NCBI RefSeq assembly: GCF_023856365.1
Contig: NC_064549.1
Location: 7,085,608-7,149,607 of the forward strand
Source: Brienomyrus brachyistius
Taxonomy: Eukaryota > Chordata > Actinopteri > Osteoglossiformes > Mormyridae
Direction of reading: 5' to 3'
Length of the DNA stretch: 64,000 bases
In this document: piece by piece, positions 1 through 11,350 of the stretch
Layout: the number at the start of each line of letters is the position of its first letter
How positions within the stretch are numbered: the first letter of the stretch is position 1
Made by a program: the position numbers and the translations under genes
Notes under the pieces: model-generated
The model's input: the letters and a program-made list of their open reading frames with translations, nothing else
What the model was told of the DNA's origin: nothing
Databases searched by the model: none

Positions 1-1600
1 AAGACTAATTATTTTTGGGTTTATATAATTCACAAGTCAATGCACAAATCAATATTCACTTCACATATTTACATTTTACCAGTATACCAATTTCAGCAAA
101 TTTAGCCAACAAATTCATTCATATGAAAAACCGTAATTAATTTTATCGATCAATATTCCACCTTTTATGAGTACAGTACCTAGCAAATAATGCTGCGTTG
201 CAACCATAATCTAGTAAACCGTACTATAGTTTGTGTGAAATGCAACGTTATCTAGTTACACTTCAGGCAAAGAAGCGCAGAAAGTGAGTGTATTATATTA
301 CACACAATTATTTATTCTGTTTTACTAGCACTTTTAAAGGCATGTTTTGCTTAAACGGTGCTTTATTTCCAAGCAACATGTATTTTCCTGTTATATTTTA
401 CTGGAACAATTTTGTTTAATTACTCTGCTCAAAAGTATCACAGCAAGGTCGTTAGACTTACACGTGAAGTCTTCTTACTAAATCCATATTAATGTAAGTT
501 ATCCTACTGACAGATTTTCATTTGTTTTTTCCAGAAATTCTGGGAGATTGGACACATAATGAATAGCTTGGGTGCACCAATGTGCAAATGAAATAATGTT
601 GCCACTGTAATTTATAGCTCGCGAACTGATGTACACATATTGATGTATGTACGTAATAGGTATCATTTGTTGCTTTGATCAAATAAGCAAAATGGAGCAA
701 CTTGATTAAACTGATACTTTGAACATGTATAGTTCACTCTGTGACATCAGGGGTTATTATTCGTCATCATGTAGCGCACATAGGCGATCACCAGGTGAAA
801 AGTTCAGTAACGTGTCCATCTATAGACTTTCATACTGATCTGGAGCCTTTGTAGTGAAGCATAGAGGGTACAGCGTAGAGAGCTGGAATTAGTGACAAGT
901 CGCTAACAGCAGTTGTACTATACTATCACCGATAATGTTTAGATGTAAATTTAAGGTTCTTCTGATGAAAGATGCTTTGACATTCTTGTTAAGGTATCAG
1001 TAACAGAGCTATCCTTTTCTCTTTGAGGGAATTTATAAATTCCAGTTTCATTGATGGATTGGACTTTTATTCTTTTGTTCCAAAATAGTGATATTTGGGT
1101 GTCAACAAGTCCCTGTGTTTCCGTTTCGTATAATTATACTGTAAAAGAACACATACTCCATGGAGTATAGTCGGATGAACTATACTCCAGTCCATATTCC
1201 AGTTGTTGGGGGGGGGCAGCTGCTTCTTTTGCCCGGACCATTTAATGTGCCCCCTTCTGAGGCTCTAAGTGTGTCTCTTCAACAACTGGCAATCATTCAA
1301 AATTTACAGAGCTCTCCCCAAGTCGACAGAATTTCCCCTCCACCGCCCTACATCCCGCACCCCCAATTCAAGCACCGAACCCTCGGAGTCTCTGCACTGT
1401 ACTGCCAGTCGGTAAATGTCAGTTCATGTCTTTGCATTTGGAGGGAACCGCAGGATCCAGAGGAAAGCGGCGCAACACGACGCGAGATTAAGCTCTGGAA
1501 GTATGCGACAGTGCTACCCATTGTGCTGCCTGCTGCAGTCACAGGGATGGTTGCAGTGGCATTAGTAGTATTAGTATTAGTATAGTAGTTGTATAGTAGT
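1..1600. other. no recognised gene; AT-rich intronic sequence
   Basis: Nothing recognisable. A 141-codon open frame at 1160-1585 (+) is the only sizeable frame. It has no recognisable domain, and its hydrophobic end is encoded by a (GTATTA)-like microsatellite. Confidence 0.5.
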
Positions 1601-1608
1601 AGTGATCA

Positions 1609-1763
1609 ATGCTGCTGTTCACGTTTGGATTGTTGGAAAATTAGCCAAAATCTCTATTGAGCAGTAAAAGAATGACTGATGATGGCAGATTATAAGGCAC
1701 CTTCTGTTTATGCAATAGAGTAAATAAAATATCAGAAAATTAATGAATGTCGAGCTTTCATTG
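1609..1763 (+). repeat. direct repeat, copy 1 (about 155 bp)
   Basis: Matches 2283-2451 in the same orientation, with shared blocks such as GCTGCTGTTCACGTTTG, TATTGAGCAGTA, GACTGATGAT and ATAAAATATCAGAAAAT. Differences are scattered substitutions and short indels. Confidence 0.85.
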
Positions 1764-2282
1764 ATTTTGTTCTAATGAAAAGTGTTTAAATTAAATTAAA
1801 CGGAATTAATTTATAATTATTAGTAGTGCAGTAGTAATAGGGTGAGGAGGTGCAGAAGGAGGAAGAGGACAAGTTGCATAAGTTTTATTTTAAAAATGCA
1901 TTTGAACTTTTGCAGAGGAATAATATAGCAGGAGATATAAGTGGATAAGTGTATCCTTCATGATTTGTGCTTTTCCGATTTATTTCACAAGACTCTTTCA
2001 TGTAGCTTTCTGGAGTTTTGCTGTTAGTAGCTCAAGGCAGTAGCTTCATAACAGAATTTCCACATGTAAACCCATCCCCAACTAAAGAAGATTCTGTTTA
2101 CCGCCGGTGTAGCTCCTCCGTGCCCATCGCACTTTTGGAGCCTGCTGAGTCATCAAGTGATCAAATTGTGAAAACTTGATAACTCATGACAGTGCAAAAA
2201 AAAAGTCAATTACAGTTCCACTGTATCCCCTGTTTAGGTTTTATCCCAATGCGGAATAAAGCAGCTTAATGCCATTCTGATT

Positions 2283-2451
2283 GCTGCTGCTGTTCACGTT
2301 TGCATTCTTGGAATATCAGCCAAAATCACTATTGAGCAGTAGAAGTATGACTGATGATCACAGATTGCAGAGGCACCTTCTGTTTAGGCAATAAAGTTGG
2401 GTCATTTCAGAATAAAATATCAGAAAATGAATGAATGACAAGCTTGCATTG
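2283..2451 (+). repeat. direct repeat, copy 2 (about 169 bp)
   Basis: Second copy of the segment at 1609-1763, about 675 bp downstream. It carries an extra TGGGTCATTTCAG block before ATAAAATATCAG. The family is not recognised. Confidence 0.85.
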
Positions 2452-3383
2452 CAAAATGTTAATGTTAATAATGGCAGTAATTCGCCATATGTTCAGGGAT
2501 CTATTCAGTGATGGTAAATGATGCTGGAAAATTGTGGGAAAATGAATAATACAATAACACTAACGTCAACAAGCAAAATTACAAATGACCTCATTAAAAT
2601 CTATTTGTGTATGTGACGAAGTGCAGATTTATTATGTTGATGAGGTATTTTTTACAGTACAAAATTGACGGTGGCTATTCCCACCGTTTACCGAACTTTA
2701 CATAATTATTTGTGGAAAGGTATGTAAATTGTAAGGCTGCTGTTACTTGTATCTATTTGCATATTTTTCTTGCATGAATGTAACAGTGTTTACACTTTGT
2801 GTTTCTAGGAGTTGCTGTAACTACTGTAACCATGTACATGTCCTATGCAATAATGATAAAGAAAACACCTCAAGTAATGCAAAAGCTCATTAAATACTCG
2901 AGACAGCAGCAAGCATGGTGGTTTGCACACAAGTTACTGATTTCTAGCAAGACACTGATAATTTTTCCCTGTGCCATGTACCTAATATTAAATTCTCTGG
3001 TAAAATACTGTATGAAATAAAAAAAAAAGTTCATATGAATTATATCAAATAAAAACATTGTGTACAGTAGAAATGAAATGTAATAATAAAATATAAGCTA
3101 TGCTATAAATATATAGTATAATATAAACTCTGCATTGTATAAAACGTAAAAAATGTATATATGCAGTATTGTATTAAAACGTGTTCTAAAATTATGTAAA
3201 AGCATAAAGATCTTATTGAGACTTTAATTTGAGTCTTTACCTTGAAGCATTTTGCTCATATACTGACTGTGACATGGTTAATTTCTTGCAACACATGATT
3301 GAGAGGAATCGCAAAGGACCTAATTTAATTTGCTCGCTGATTTTAATTGTACATGGAATTAGCAGTGTTATTTATCAAATGAA
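2452..3383. other. no recognised feature
   Basis: AT-rich sequence with short chance frames only. Confidence 0.5.
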
Positions 3384-3695
3384 GGGCAGCACGGTGGTGC
3401 AGTGGTTAGTGCTGTTGCCTTGTACCTCTGGGACCAGCGTTCAAGTCTCTGCCAGGTTCCATGTATGCGAGGTTTGCATGGTCTCCCTGTGTTGTCGTGG
3501 AGTTTCCACTGGGTACTCTGGTTTCCCCTCACACTCCAAAAACACGCTGAAGTAAACTGGAGTTGCCGAGTTGCCAATCGGTGTGAGTGTGCCTTGCCAG
3601 GAGTTTGTGCCTCATCTTGGGTTATTCTCTGCCTTGTACCAATAAGTTCCAAACCGCCCCAAATAAGACAAGCAGAGGATGGGTGGATATCTATC
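3384..3695 (+). repeat. tRNA-derived SINE, family 1, copy on + strand
   Basis: Starts GGGCAGCACGGTGGTGCAG with a Pol III A-box-like TGGTGCAGTGGTTAG and a B-box-like GTTCAAGTCTC. The body typical of this fish family follows (GGTTTGCATGGTCTCC, CTGGGTACTCTGGTTTCC, CCAAAAACACGCTGA) and a degenerate GGATGGGTGGAT tail. The same family recurs more than a dozen times here, mostly truncated or diverged. Confidence 0.75.
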
Positions 3696-3723
3696 AAGTA
3701 AATTATTTATTCAAATAAATGAA

Positions 3724-4056
3724 TCGCAGTGCAGTGGTTAGCACTGTTGCCTCACACCTGTGGGACCTCCGTTTGAGTCTCCGCGTGGATCTCATGTGTG
3801 TGGAGCTTGAATGTTCTCCTTGTGTTGTTGTGGGGCTTCCTCCTGCAGTCCACAAAACATTTATTTGTTTGTTTATTTATTGCATGCATGCAGAGTGACC
3901 AAATCATCCATAGGTTTGCGTGTATGATTGAATGGTGTGTGAGTGTGCCCTGCGATGAGCTGGCCCCCCATCCTGGGTTGTTCGCTGCTTGTGCCTGTAG
4001 CCTCCAGGACAGGCTGCGGACCCCCTGCGACCCTGAATAGGAAAAGCGGTTTCAGG
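3724..4056 (+). repeat. tRNA-derived SINE, family 1, + strand, next to the previous copy
   Basis: A-box GCAGTGGTTAGCACTG, B-box GTTTGAGTCTCC, body and 3' end (CCCATCCTGGGTTGTTCGCT, GCGACCCTGAATAGG, AAGCGGTTTCAGG). An internal (TTTATTTG)-like expansion disrupts the body near 3860. It runs straight into a GGAT microsatellite. Confidence 0.78.
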
Positions 4057-4092
4057 AAATGGATGGATGGATGGATGGATGGATGGATGGAT
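4057..4092 (+). repeat. (GGAT)n microsatellite, SINE tail
   Basis: About nine perfect GGAT units at the 3' end of the SINE at 3724-4056. Confidence 0.95.
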
Positions 4093-4975
4093 AATGCAGT
4101 TCAAGCTACACTGGAGATATGACGAAAATTTGTGAGGCTTAAATTGAATATCAGTATAAACATGGGGGTTTAACGAACTACTGCTGCTTGAATCTGGTTT
4201 TAGTGACACAAAGAAGATCTGTTTAAGTAACACATAAATACAGCTTACAATATATTTGTGAAAAGTCAAGATATTGGCATCGGTCCGATATGTCAATCTT
4301 GGCCAGTATTGCTACCCAACATTTAAACTTATTGCTTATCAGTACTGAAAGTTAGCAACACCAGAACCAAAGGCACAACTTCCAAAATATAGGAGATGAT
4401 TACACTGGACAAATAGCCTTTTCTCATAGTGGAAGATGTGGGATTTCATTTGCTCATTAACCAATTACAAGGGGTTTCAAAGTACTGGCCTGCAAAATGT
4501 TTATAATTAATTATTAAATCAGTCATTTTCCAAAATTTTTAGGGCCCCTGTCACTCAGGGGGCTTGTAACCCTGCTAACTTTCACCCCCCCCCCTTTCGG
4601 GCGCCCCCGTGTCCAGGTATAACTGTATAACAAGGTGCTGATTTCGTAACATGACGTAGACGAAAACCATCATATCCAACCTCTACATTTTAAATGGCTA
4701 ATTCGCTTCAGTGGTTGAATGCCTGTATTTTCTTATAATTATTTTTGGGAAGCTTTGATTGCAAATACCAACAATCATTCACAAACAACAAAAAAATCCT
4801 TTTCTTGCCAATGTAACATTTAAAATGTATGGATTGAAAACTCATAATTATGACTCCCATTATGGATCCGTTCATTGATTTCCCATAAGTACTTATACAG
4901 AGCAGGGGTTACTGTGAGTAGGACACTGTCCTTACACTGGGTAGGAGACATATTCCAGAAAAGAATATTGCATAT
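4093..4975. other. no recognised feature
   Basis: AT-rich. A C-rich tract (CCCCCCCCC near 4588) and a hint of a decayed element near 4545-4620 are all that stands out. Confidence 0.45.
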
Positions 4976-4977
4976 AT

Positions 4978-5130
4978 CCATCCATCATTCTTCTTCTGAC
5001 TTCTCATCCAGGTTAGGCTCGTTGGGTGTGATGGAGACTGTCACAGGCAGCATAAGGCACCAGCCAGGGGTATACTCAGAATGCGATGTCAGCCAATTGC
5101 CAGGCACCTACACTCACACACAAAGTCATA
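4978..5130 (-). repeat. decayed family-1 SINE fragment, minus strand
   Basis: CCATCCATCA at the left, then motifs in the minus-strand order of the family (GTCACAGGCAGCATAAGGCA, CCAGCCAGGG, GCCAATTGCC, CACTCACACAC). The 5' tRNA-like part is missing. Confidence 0.5.
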
Positions 5131-5636
5131 CACTATAGAGTGCTATAGAAACTGCTACATTGTTTTTTTTTAAACTGTGGGAAGAAGCCTCCACAAATCT
5201 GAAACAATGTCAAATTCCAAAAACACAATGGTATTATTAATTATCTGTATTAATGCTACTCACTAAGGTACCTTCACCTCTACTTGGAATATTTATTGAT
5301 ACATATTGGTACAACGATTCTTTGCTATATATTCATGTATCAGGTCAACAGAAAGTTTATAAACTCCAGTATGTTTTGGCTTCTAATAAAAGCACAGGCT
5401 TTGGTGGGAATACTCTGCAGTGAGGTGGAGCAGAGCAGTGACCCATTTCAAACATTCCATGTGGGACCTGGGACACAATGCATTAATGCAGTTGACACAT
5501 AATCCCTTCAGTGTCTGGTCATGCAGAATCAGGATTTTCAAATCAATTTGTGTCAGGATACCAGAGGAAAAAAAAAATCCTCTTCTGCAACACCCCATTA
5601 GGAACACCCAGACTTGCAGTACTTGTGAAAGTAGGC

Positions 5637-5637
5637 C

Positions 5638-5706
<69 letters not shown>

Positions 5707-5707
5707 C
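5637..5707 (+). repeat. (TA)n(CA)n(TA)n microsatellite
   Basis: TATATATATATA, then about 25 CA units, then a further TATATA. It creates chance frames of alternating residues in several frames. Confidence 0.95.
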
Positions 5708-5709
5708 AT

Positions 5710-6535
5710 GCACACGCATACACAAGCCTTAAAGATATATGCTATGAATGATGTGTTCTTTTATTTAAAATATGACTCTTTGTGTCGTTGCCATTGTGCT
5801 ACTCAGTTCTGTGGGGGACACATTTTGAAATTAACAGCAAAGGTTTTATTAGTCAGGATTATTTTAATCACTTACCTCAATCCATTGACCAACAGATGTG
5901 TGAGTCACTTCTATGAGGAGATTTCATCCCTATTCACTTAATTAGAGAAGGACATTGTGGATTTGGGTCAGAAAGTGGGCGGCCCAAATCTTTTTCATAT
6001 TCTAACACAGAATGCTCAAAATAGGTTTTTTTCCCTCTGTCTAATTAAGTATTTTCTTTGACATTTCAAGAAATATCGGTCTACTTTTACTTAAAATAAG
6101 CTTTTTATGAATGCACGGAGTTACTGTCCCACGGTGACTGCCAGCTTCATGCATATATACATATGTTCATATTATTGGCAAATTAATCATTTCTACTAGA
6201 TTAGTGCATAATTGGTCTCTGACTGTTCTAACCATTTAATTAATAGAAAGTACTTAGTTATGAATACAAAATTATCCCTCAGCTTTTGCGAACTGGGTTT
6301 TTTTTCTTTAGACATTACATAGCCTGCATTCTGTACATCACAGTAGGCAATGAGTCAACTAGGTTTATTGTGGCTACTTTACTAAAGGCGCAACCTTCTG
6401 AAGGTGGTACCTGGAGAGAAGAACAGACGATTAAAAAGATTGAATTTCTTCCTGAAAGCTGAGATACGTTCCCCTTTTGCTCATTGATGGTCCAAATGGT
6501 TGTTCTAGTGGGAGTGCATTAGGTGATGCATTACT
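5710..6535. other. no recognised feature
   Basis: AT-rich non-coding sequence. Confidence 0.45.
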
Positions 6536-6537
6536 CC

Positions 6538-6605
6538 ATGCCTGCCGACCCTGACCGGTGAAAGTGGCTAGAAGATGGATTAATGGATAGATGGATGGAC
6601 GCATC
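6538..6605 (+). repeat. family-1 SINE 3' end remnant
   Basis: CCTGCCGACCCTGACCGG, then AGTGGCTAGAAGATGGATTA and a degenerate GGAT tail (GGATAGATGGATGGA). Confidence 0.55.
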
Positions 6606-6814
6606 AGTTGATAGATTCATGAATGGATGCTGTAGCAATTGGAGTTTAATTAAATCTGGGAACACGGAAGCCAGCAATGAGTAGTTACACTACACTGTTG
6701 TATCTTTCTATATTTTTAATGAAAAAAAAAATCTAAATGATTCAGATTCGAAATTGAAATATAGTACTTGAGTTTTACATTGTTTTTTTTGCCCATTCCA
6801 CCCTAAAATTGTTC

Positions 6815-7290
6815 GGTAACCCTTTACATTAACTGCACCTTCATAATTTCTTCATAACACATTCACAGAACATTCAGAGCACCTTCGTGATGCATTTCTA
6901 ATTTATGATAGAACATTCATTTTGGGCAATGGTAGCTTAATGGTTAGGGAAGCGCGCTTGTAATTGAAAGATTGCAGATTCGAATCACCGACCAGCAAAG
7001 TACCGCTGAGGTACCTTGAGCCAGCTACTGCTCCCTGGGCGCTGAATTACCTTCTCCCTCCTATGTCACGACGTCACATATGGGCTAAATGCCGAGGACT
7101 CAATTTAAATTCATAAGCAGCATGTAAGTTTACCATGCAGCATGCAAGTATACTGAACATCTTAACGTGCCTGAACAGCTTTAATATGCATAACAAAATT
7201 ATACTTACATTATGCTTATGAATATGTACATTATGCTTATGAATGTTCTATGAATGCATTATGAAGGTGAACTTAATGTAAAACATTACC
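6815..7290. mobile_element. hAT-like non-autonomous foldback element with a SINE nested inside
   Basis: Terminal inverted repeats: left GGTAACCCTTTACATTAACT at 6815, right arm ending TTAATGTAAAACATTACC at 7290. Similarity extends inwards (CACCTTCATAAT, ACAGAACATTCA). The flanks are AATTGTTC (6807-6814) and TATTGTTC (7291-7298), a 7/8-matching 8-bp target duplication, the length made by hAT transposases. No coding capacity. Confidence 0.72.
6924..7115 (+). repeat. tRNA-derived SINE, family 2, inserted in the hAT-like element
   Basis: A-box region TAGCTTAATGGTTAGGG and B-box AGATTCGAATC, followed by CCAGCAAAGTACCGCTGAGG, CTGCTCCCTGGGCGC and GGGCTAAATGCCGAGGAC, all typical of a second fish SINE family. 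Its position between the arms of 6815-7290 shows that it inserted later. Confidence 0.75.
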
Positions 7291-7608
7291 TATTGTTCTT
7301 ATGTCATTATCATCTCAGACTGGTGAGTTGGATTGTTTGGATTTATCCGTCTTCAAATTTTGCATGGTGTGGGGCTGTATAACTGCCAAGAGGGAGTCCC
7401 GGACAGACACCCTGAATGGGGCTGGCCATCCAGAATGTCAGGATGTCTGCCTGTGGCCCCATGGGGAACTTGGAGCTGCTGACTCGATGGGCAGGTCGTG
7501 GATGATGTGCACAGAAGGCTCACTCAAGTGCAGAGAACATGAATACCAGGAACCTGGACATGGAAACCAGAAAAATGAGACAAAAGTAACAACAATAAGG
7601 AGACACCA

Positions 7609-7782
7609 GGGGCCTGAATCACAAAGCAGGATGTCTTGCTCAGCTGGATGACTAGTTGAATTTAAGATTTGAGTCTGAGCTAGATGTAAGTGAATGAAGG
7701 TAAAGTCCACTTAAACTGGGATACCTTAAATCCGACAAGTTACATGGCTAAGCAAGAAATCCGGCTTCGTGTTTCAGGCCCC
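7609..7782. mobile_element. foldback MITE (174 bp)
   Basis: The left arm GGGGCCTGAATCACAAAGC (7609 on) matches the reverse complement of the right arm ending GCTTCGTGTTTCAGGCCCC (7782). The arms continue for about 70 bp (GGATNTCTTGCT, GAATTTAAG). No open frame. The target duplication is unclear. Confidence 0.75.
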
Positions 7783-8120
7783 AGCTATAGAACTCAGGCT
7801 AATCAAAACCACAAACACAGCAACAAGGCGCTGGCTAATCGAAACCTTGAAACTCACTAAAGGACATTGGCCAACTCAGATCCACAGACCTGGGAACGAG
7901 GGCTCTGGAATCACAAAGCACATGACAATGCCGGAAACCCTGACGAAAGCTGAAATGACAATAACTGAGCACCTAGCGATGCTCACTACCAGCTACCACT
8001 GACTCAGAGCAAGATCACGCAGGAACACCTGATTGCTACCCAGCACAGGTATATTGAAATGAAAGGAGTGGATACCGCATATACAGACAATCATGAAGAC
8101 CAATTTAAATTTCCATTTCC
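7783..8120. other. unassigned stretch, possibly decayed repeat
   Basis: More GC-rich than its surroundings and rich in AC-type words (ACCACAAACACAGCAACAAGG), reminiscent of retroelement sequence, but I could not place it in a family. Confidence 0.3.
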
Positions 8121-8121
8121 A

Positions 8122-8220
8122 GTCATTACATTTACATTTTGCATATTTAGCGGATGCTTTTGTCCAAAGTGACATACAAGTGAGGCATACAGCAAATTGC
8201 AAAAGTACATACTCTCAAAG
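8122..8220 (+). repeat. dispersed fish repeat (CATTTACATTT...GCGGATGCTTTTGTCC type)
   Basis: CATTACATTTACATTTTGCA, TTAGCGGATGCTTTTGTCCA and AAGTGACATACAAGTGAGGC form a very common teleost interspersed motif. A more decayed relative lies at about 10856-10925. Confidence 0.6.
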
Positions 8221-8721
8221 GGTTAACTAGACATAAGTGTAGCTAGGCTGAGCATCCAATCAATACTCAGGTACAAGTATAAGCAGTTTTGGAGCAGGAG
8301 CTGCACAACACCTTCTAACACAGCAAAGACATAAGGAAACTTATTACATAACAGACTCATCTGTAAATCTAATACTAAACCTTTAAAATCTAATAGTAGT
8401 GGTAATAAAGATGGACTTGATTACTGTATAAAGTTTTGCACAAGATTTTCTGCTTATAATAAATAGACATGTTTCCAGTACAGGATAACATAGAGGCTTT
8501 CACAGAAAGCAAAGAGCATGAAGTCTAAAAGGAAAGAAAAATATACTGTAGTAGTGTAGTATAGTAGTATTGAGCTTTGAGTATTGATAGTATTGAGCTC
8601 CAGGTGGCTACTGGAACACACCAGTGCTAGGCTCCTGTACATGATATCACGTTCTGCAAGGGTTATATGACTGGAACTTGAGTAGGGCCAGTGATGGGTC
8701 TCAGAAGGTGCAGTGATTGGC

Positions 8722-8879
8722 AGAGGTGGATAGTTAAGGTCCAAGAAAGTAAAAATTCAGACCAAGATTTTGTTTCAACCAATCAGTAGAATACTGTGTG
8801 ACTTTTTAAATTCAGCTGGTTGGTTGAAACAAAATCTTGGTGTGGAGTTTTACTTTCTGGACCTGAGCTACCCACTACT
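8722..8879. mobile_element. palindromic MITE family P, copy A
   Basis: Left arm AGAGGTGGATAGTTAAGG then CAAGATTTTGTTTCAACCAA. Right arm TTGGTTGAAACAAAATCTTG then GACCTGAGCTACCCACTACT. The arms pair over most of their length. The same design recurs at 12074, 14406, 40713 and 55908. Confidence 0.85.
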
Positions 8880-9148
8880 GGTGATGGCTGTGCAAAGGAC
8901 AGAAGTGAAAAAACACATAGCTCTGTGGGATACTAGTGTTCCGAAAATGTCTGACAGGTCAGGATCTGTCCTAGCATATGGCTCCTTCTTTGTTAAGCAG
9001 AGTCCTGTCAGACAAACATCTACTATAATGTAAGTGTCACAGGAGTCCAAGTGCTGCAGGACAGAATGGAGATACATGTTTACATCATGTTCTACCAACC
9101 TATTGCCTCTTTGTACAAACTACAGATATGAATATAGTATATAAAGAT

Positions 9149-9243
9149 GTGTAATGGGTTTGTAGTCATTCCCAATAAATGCAGAAGTGTAATGGGTTTG
9201 TAGTCATTCCCAATAAATATAGAAGTGTAATGGGTTTGTAGTA
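9149..9243 (+). repeat. 38-bp minisatellite, 2.5 copies
   Basis: GTGTAATGGGTTTGTAGTCA starts at 9149, 9187 and 9225, exactly 38 bp apart; only two bases differ between the first two units (TGCAG/TATAG). Confidence 0.93.
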
Positions 9244-9415
9244 TTTTAGCCAGACAGAGGCTTCATGTTGGTCCAGAGATGACTGAACATATATGACCAC
9301 CATGTATAATTGATTAACTGATCTGTGTGCTGCCTCAGTCTGCCTGGAGGTCCGTTTTCTGGAATGAATGTTGCCTGCAATCATGCTTTTAAAAAACCCT
9401 GCAAATGGCTCACAC

Positions 9416-9446
9416 TGGGGGGTGGGGGTGGGGGGGTGGGGGTTGG
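9416..9446 (+). other. G-rich tract with quadruplex potential
   Basis: Runs of 6, 5, 7 and 5 G separated by single T residues fit the G3+N1-7 quadruplex pattern with very short loops. Confidence 0.7.
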
Positions 9447-9449
9447 TGA

Positions 9450-11180
9450 TTAAGTGTAAAACACATGGCAGAGTCAGTTTGCTGAAAGACGATGTGATGT
9501 AGTAATAGATGGGCCACGGGACTGGAAGTGTGAGTTTGAGTCGTTGGACATCTGGTGGCCTGACCCTTGATCGCTGATATCGATCATGAGCATCATTTTC
9601 ATTAATTTGACAGAAGTCTATTGAATTGGAAAAGGCAACATTCTTTTGTTTCGTTTGGTCACTCTGGTTTTCTCCCACAGTCCAAAGGCATGCTTAAGCT
9701 GAATGATGCCTTTAAATTGTGCACATGATTCTGTATTAGCTATGGACTGATGTCCCATCCACGGTGTACACCAGAACCTTTAACTTTTATTCGAATGACT
9801 CCTAAGCATCTTACAACGCTATCAGTAACATTCAGGGCTCTGCAATATAAACTCAGATAAAGGTCAAATATAGGCTTGGGAATGACCATATGTTAAATTT
9901 GCATTACAAAATTGCCGCAAAAAAACTATTTTTCCATATGTAGAGGCTAGACATTCAGATGAAGTGTCTAGACTTGCAAATAAATACTCTGAATCAGAAT
10001 GAGAAAATAGCTATTATCAAGTCTATGCGTATGCGTATTATCAAGTCTATGCGTATGCACTTACAGTACCAACGCAGCCAATTTTAAGAATTAAATAAAA
10101 AAAAGAGAAAACTTGTCACTTCTTGTAATTGTTATTCAGGTCAATCAATTCAGTCAATAAACAAATTGCCATGCCAACCGGACCAGATGCCTGTAGGGAT
10201 ATACTGTGGAGACCAAAGATAAGAGGCTGCGTGCTACAATACTGGCTGAATGTGCTGGAAGGTGCCAGAACCATAGGGACAGCAAACAGGTAGCTCAACT
10301 GAAAAATGGAATAAAACAAAGAGCTTTTCGATACAAGTAACAGACTGCAGTGATTGTTACTATTCATAACTTGCCTCGCGGGTCCTGTTGTTGATGCATT
10401 GATGGACAGCAATGTAGCGATTATTAGTTGTGCTCAAAAACATCTGCACAGAACATTCAAAGTACACAAAAAATGCACTAAATTAGAAATGAATAAATAA
10501 ATAATGATTCGCTATACATATAATTAGACTGAAATAACAATTTAAAGTATGCAGTATTACCAGTTGCTGTGCATGGCAGGAAAATTTACACAGATACTCA
10601 GAAATTCTTCTAAATTCTGTTGGTGCACCTAAAGAAAACAATATAATGCAGAACACAGTTGCATAGAGGCGGTCGGCTCATGGAGTGTATTGACTGCCCA
10701 TGATTTGACCTTGTTAACTGTGGCGTTAGGGTTGGCTGTTTAATCAGTATATCACATGTCTTATGTGGATACTTTGGATAATTGAATATTGATGCTTTAT
10801 TATTTTTTGCAATGTGACAAATTGATAAGCAGCTAATCTAATAAGGGGGCTTCAGAGTTTACATTTGCATGTTTTTTTTTATTTGGCGTATGATTGTGTC
10901 CAAAGCATGCAAATGAGGCAGGAAAGAGCATAGTGGTCGGTGTTGTGTGATTATAAGCTTTCAGTCCCAAGAAGAACATTGTTGTTGCTTCCTGTTTGCA
11001 TGCATTGTACTGAGCACTCAAAATTAACCATGTTGCATAACAGAATACAGATAATTTGCTAGCTCCCATGTTAGTAAACACGTAGTTTCACTGCATTTCA
11101 TAAATGACCAAATGAATGCTTGGTGTAGTGGCTCTGTAAATAACAATGTAGCCTGATTCATTCAGAAGGCTGCTTCAGTT
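9450..11180. other. no gene seen; minor repeats only
   Basis: Contains a two-copy direct repeat ATCAAGTCTATGCGTATGC around 10016-10058 and a decayed dispersed repeat at about 10856-10925. Otherwise AT-rich. Confidence 0.5.
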
Positions 11181-11185
11181 CCTGC

Positions 11186-11350
11186 CCTCCTTCTCTCTGT
11201 GTGGCCTTAGTATGAGCTCCCTGTATTTGTCTGGGTTTTCTCTGAGTAGTCTGATTACCTCCCACGGTCCAGAAACCTGTGGGTTGGTGTCTCTGAATTA
11301 TGCATCGCGAATATCCTGTGAGGGAATGGAATCCCGTGCAGGGTACTTAA
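11186..11350 (+). repeat. family-1 SINE, internal fragment
   Basis: Motifs GAGCTCCCTGTATTTGTCTG, CTCCCACGGTCCAGAAACC and ATCCTGTGAGGGAATGGA follow the family order (cf. GTACTCCGGTTTCC, CAGTCCAAAAACAT). Both ends are truncated. Confidence 0.45.

Noticed and set aside
2799..3020. Short hydrophobic frame as a membrane peptide gene
   Set aside because: AT-rich chance frame of 73 codons with no conserved motif or splice context.
5383..5732. Frames containing long Cys-Val, Tyr-Ile or Thr-His runs
   Set aside because: They are translations of the CA/TA microsatellite.
6940..6990. A genuine tRNA gene at the A/B-box sequence
   Set aside because: A- and B-box words are present, but no cloverleaf with acceptor stem can be drawn, and the sequence continues into a SINE body.
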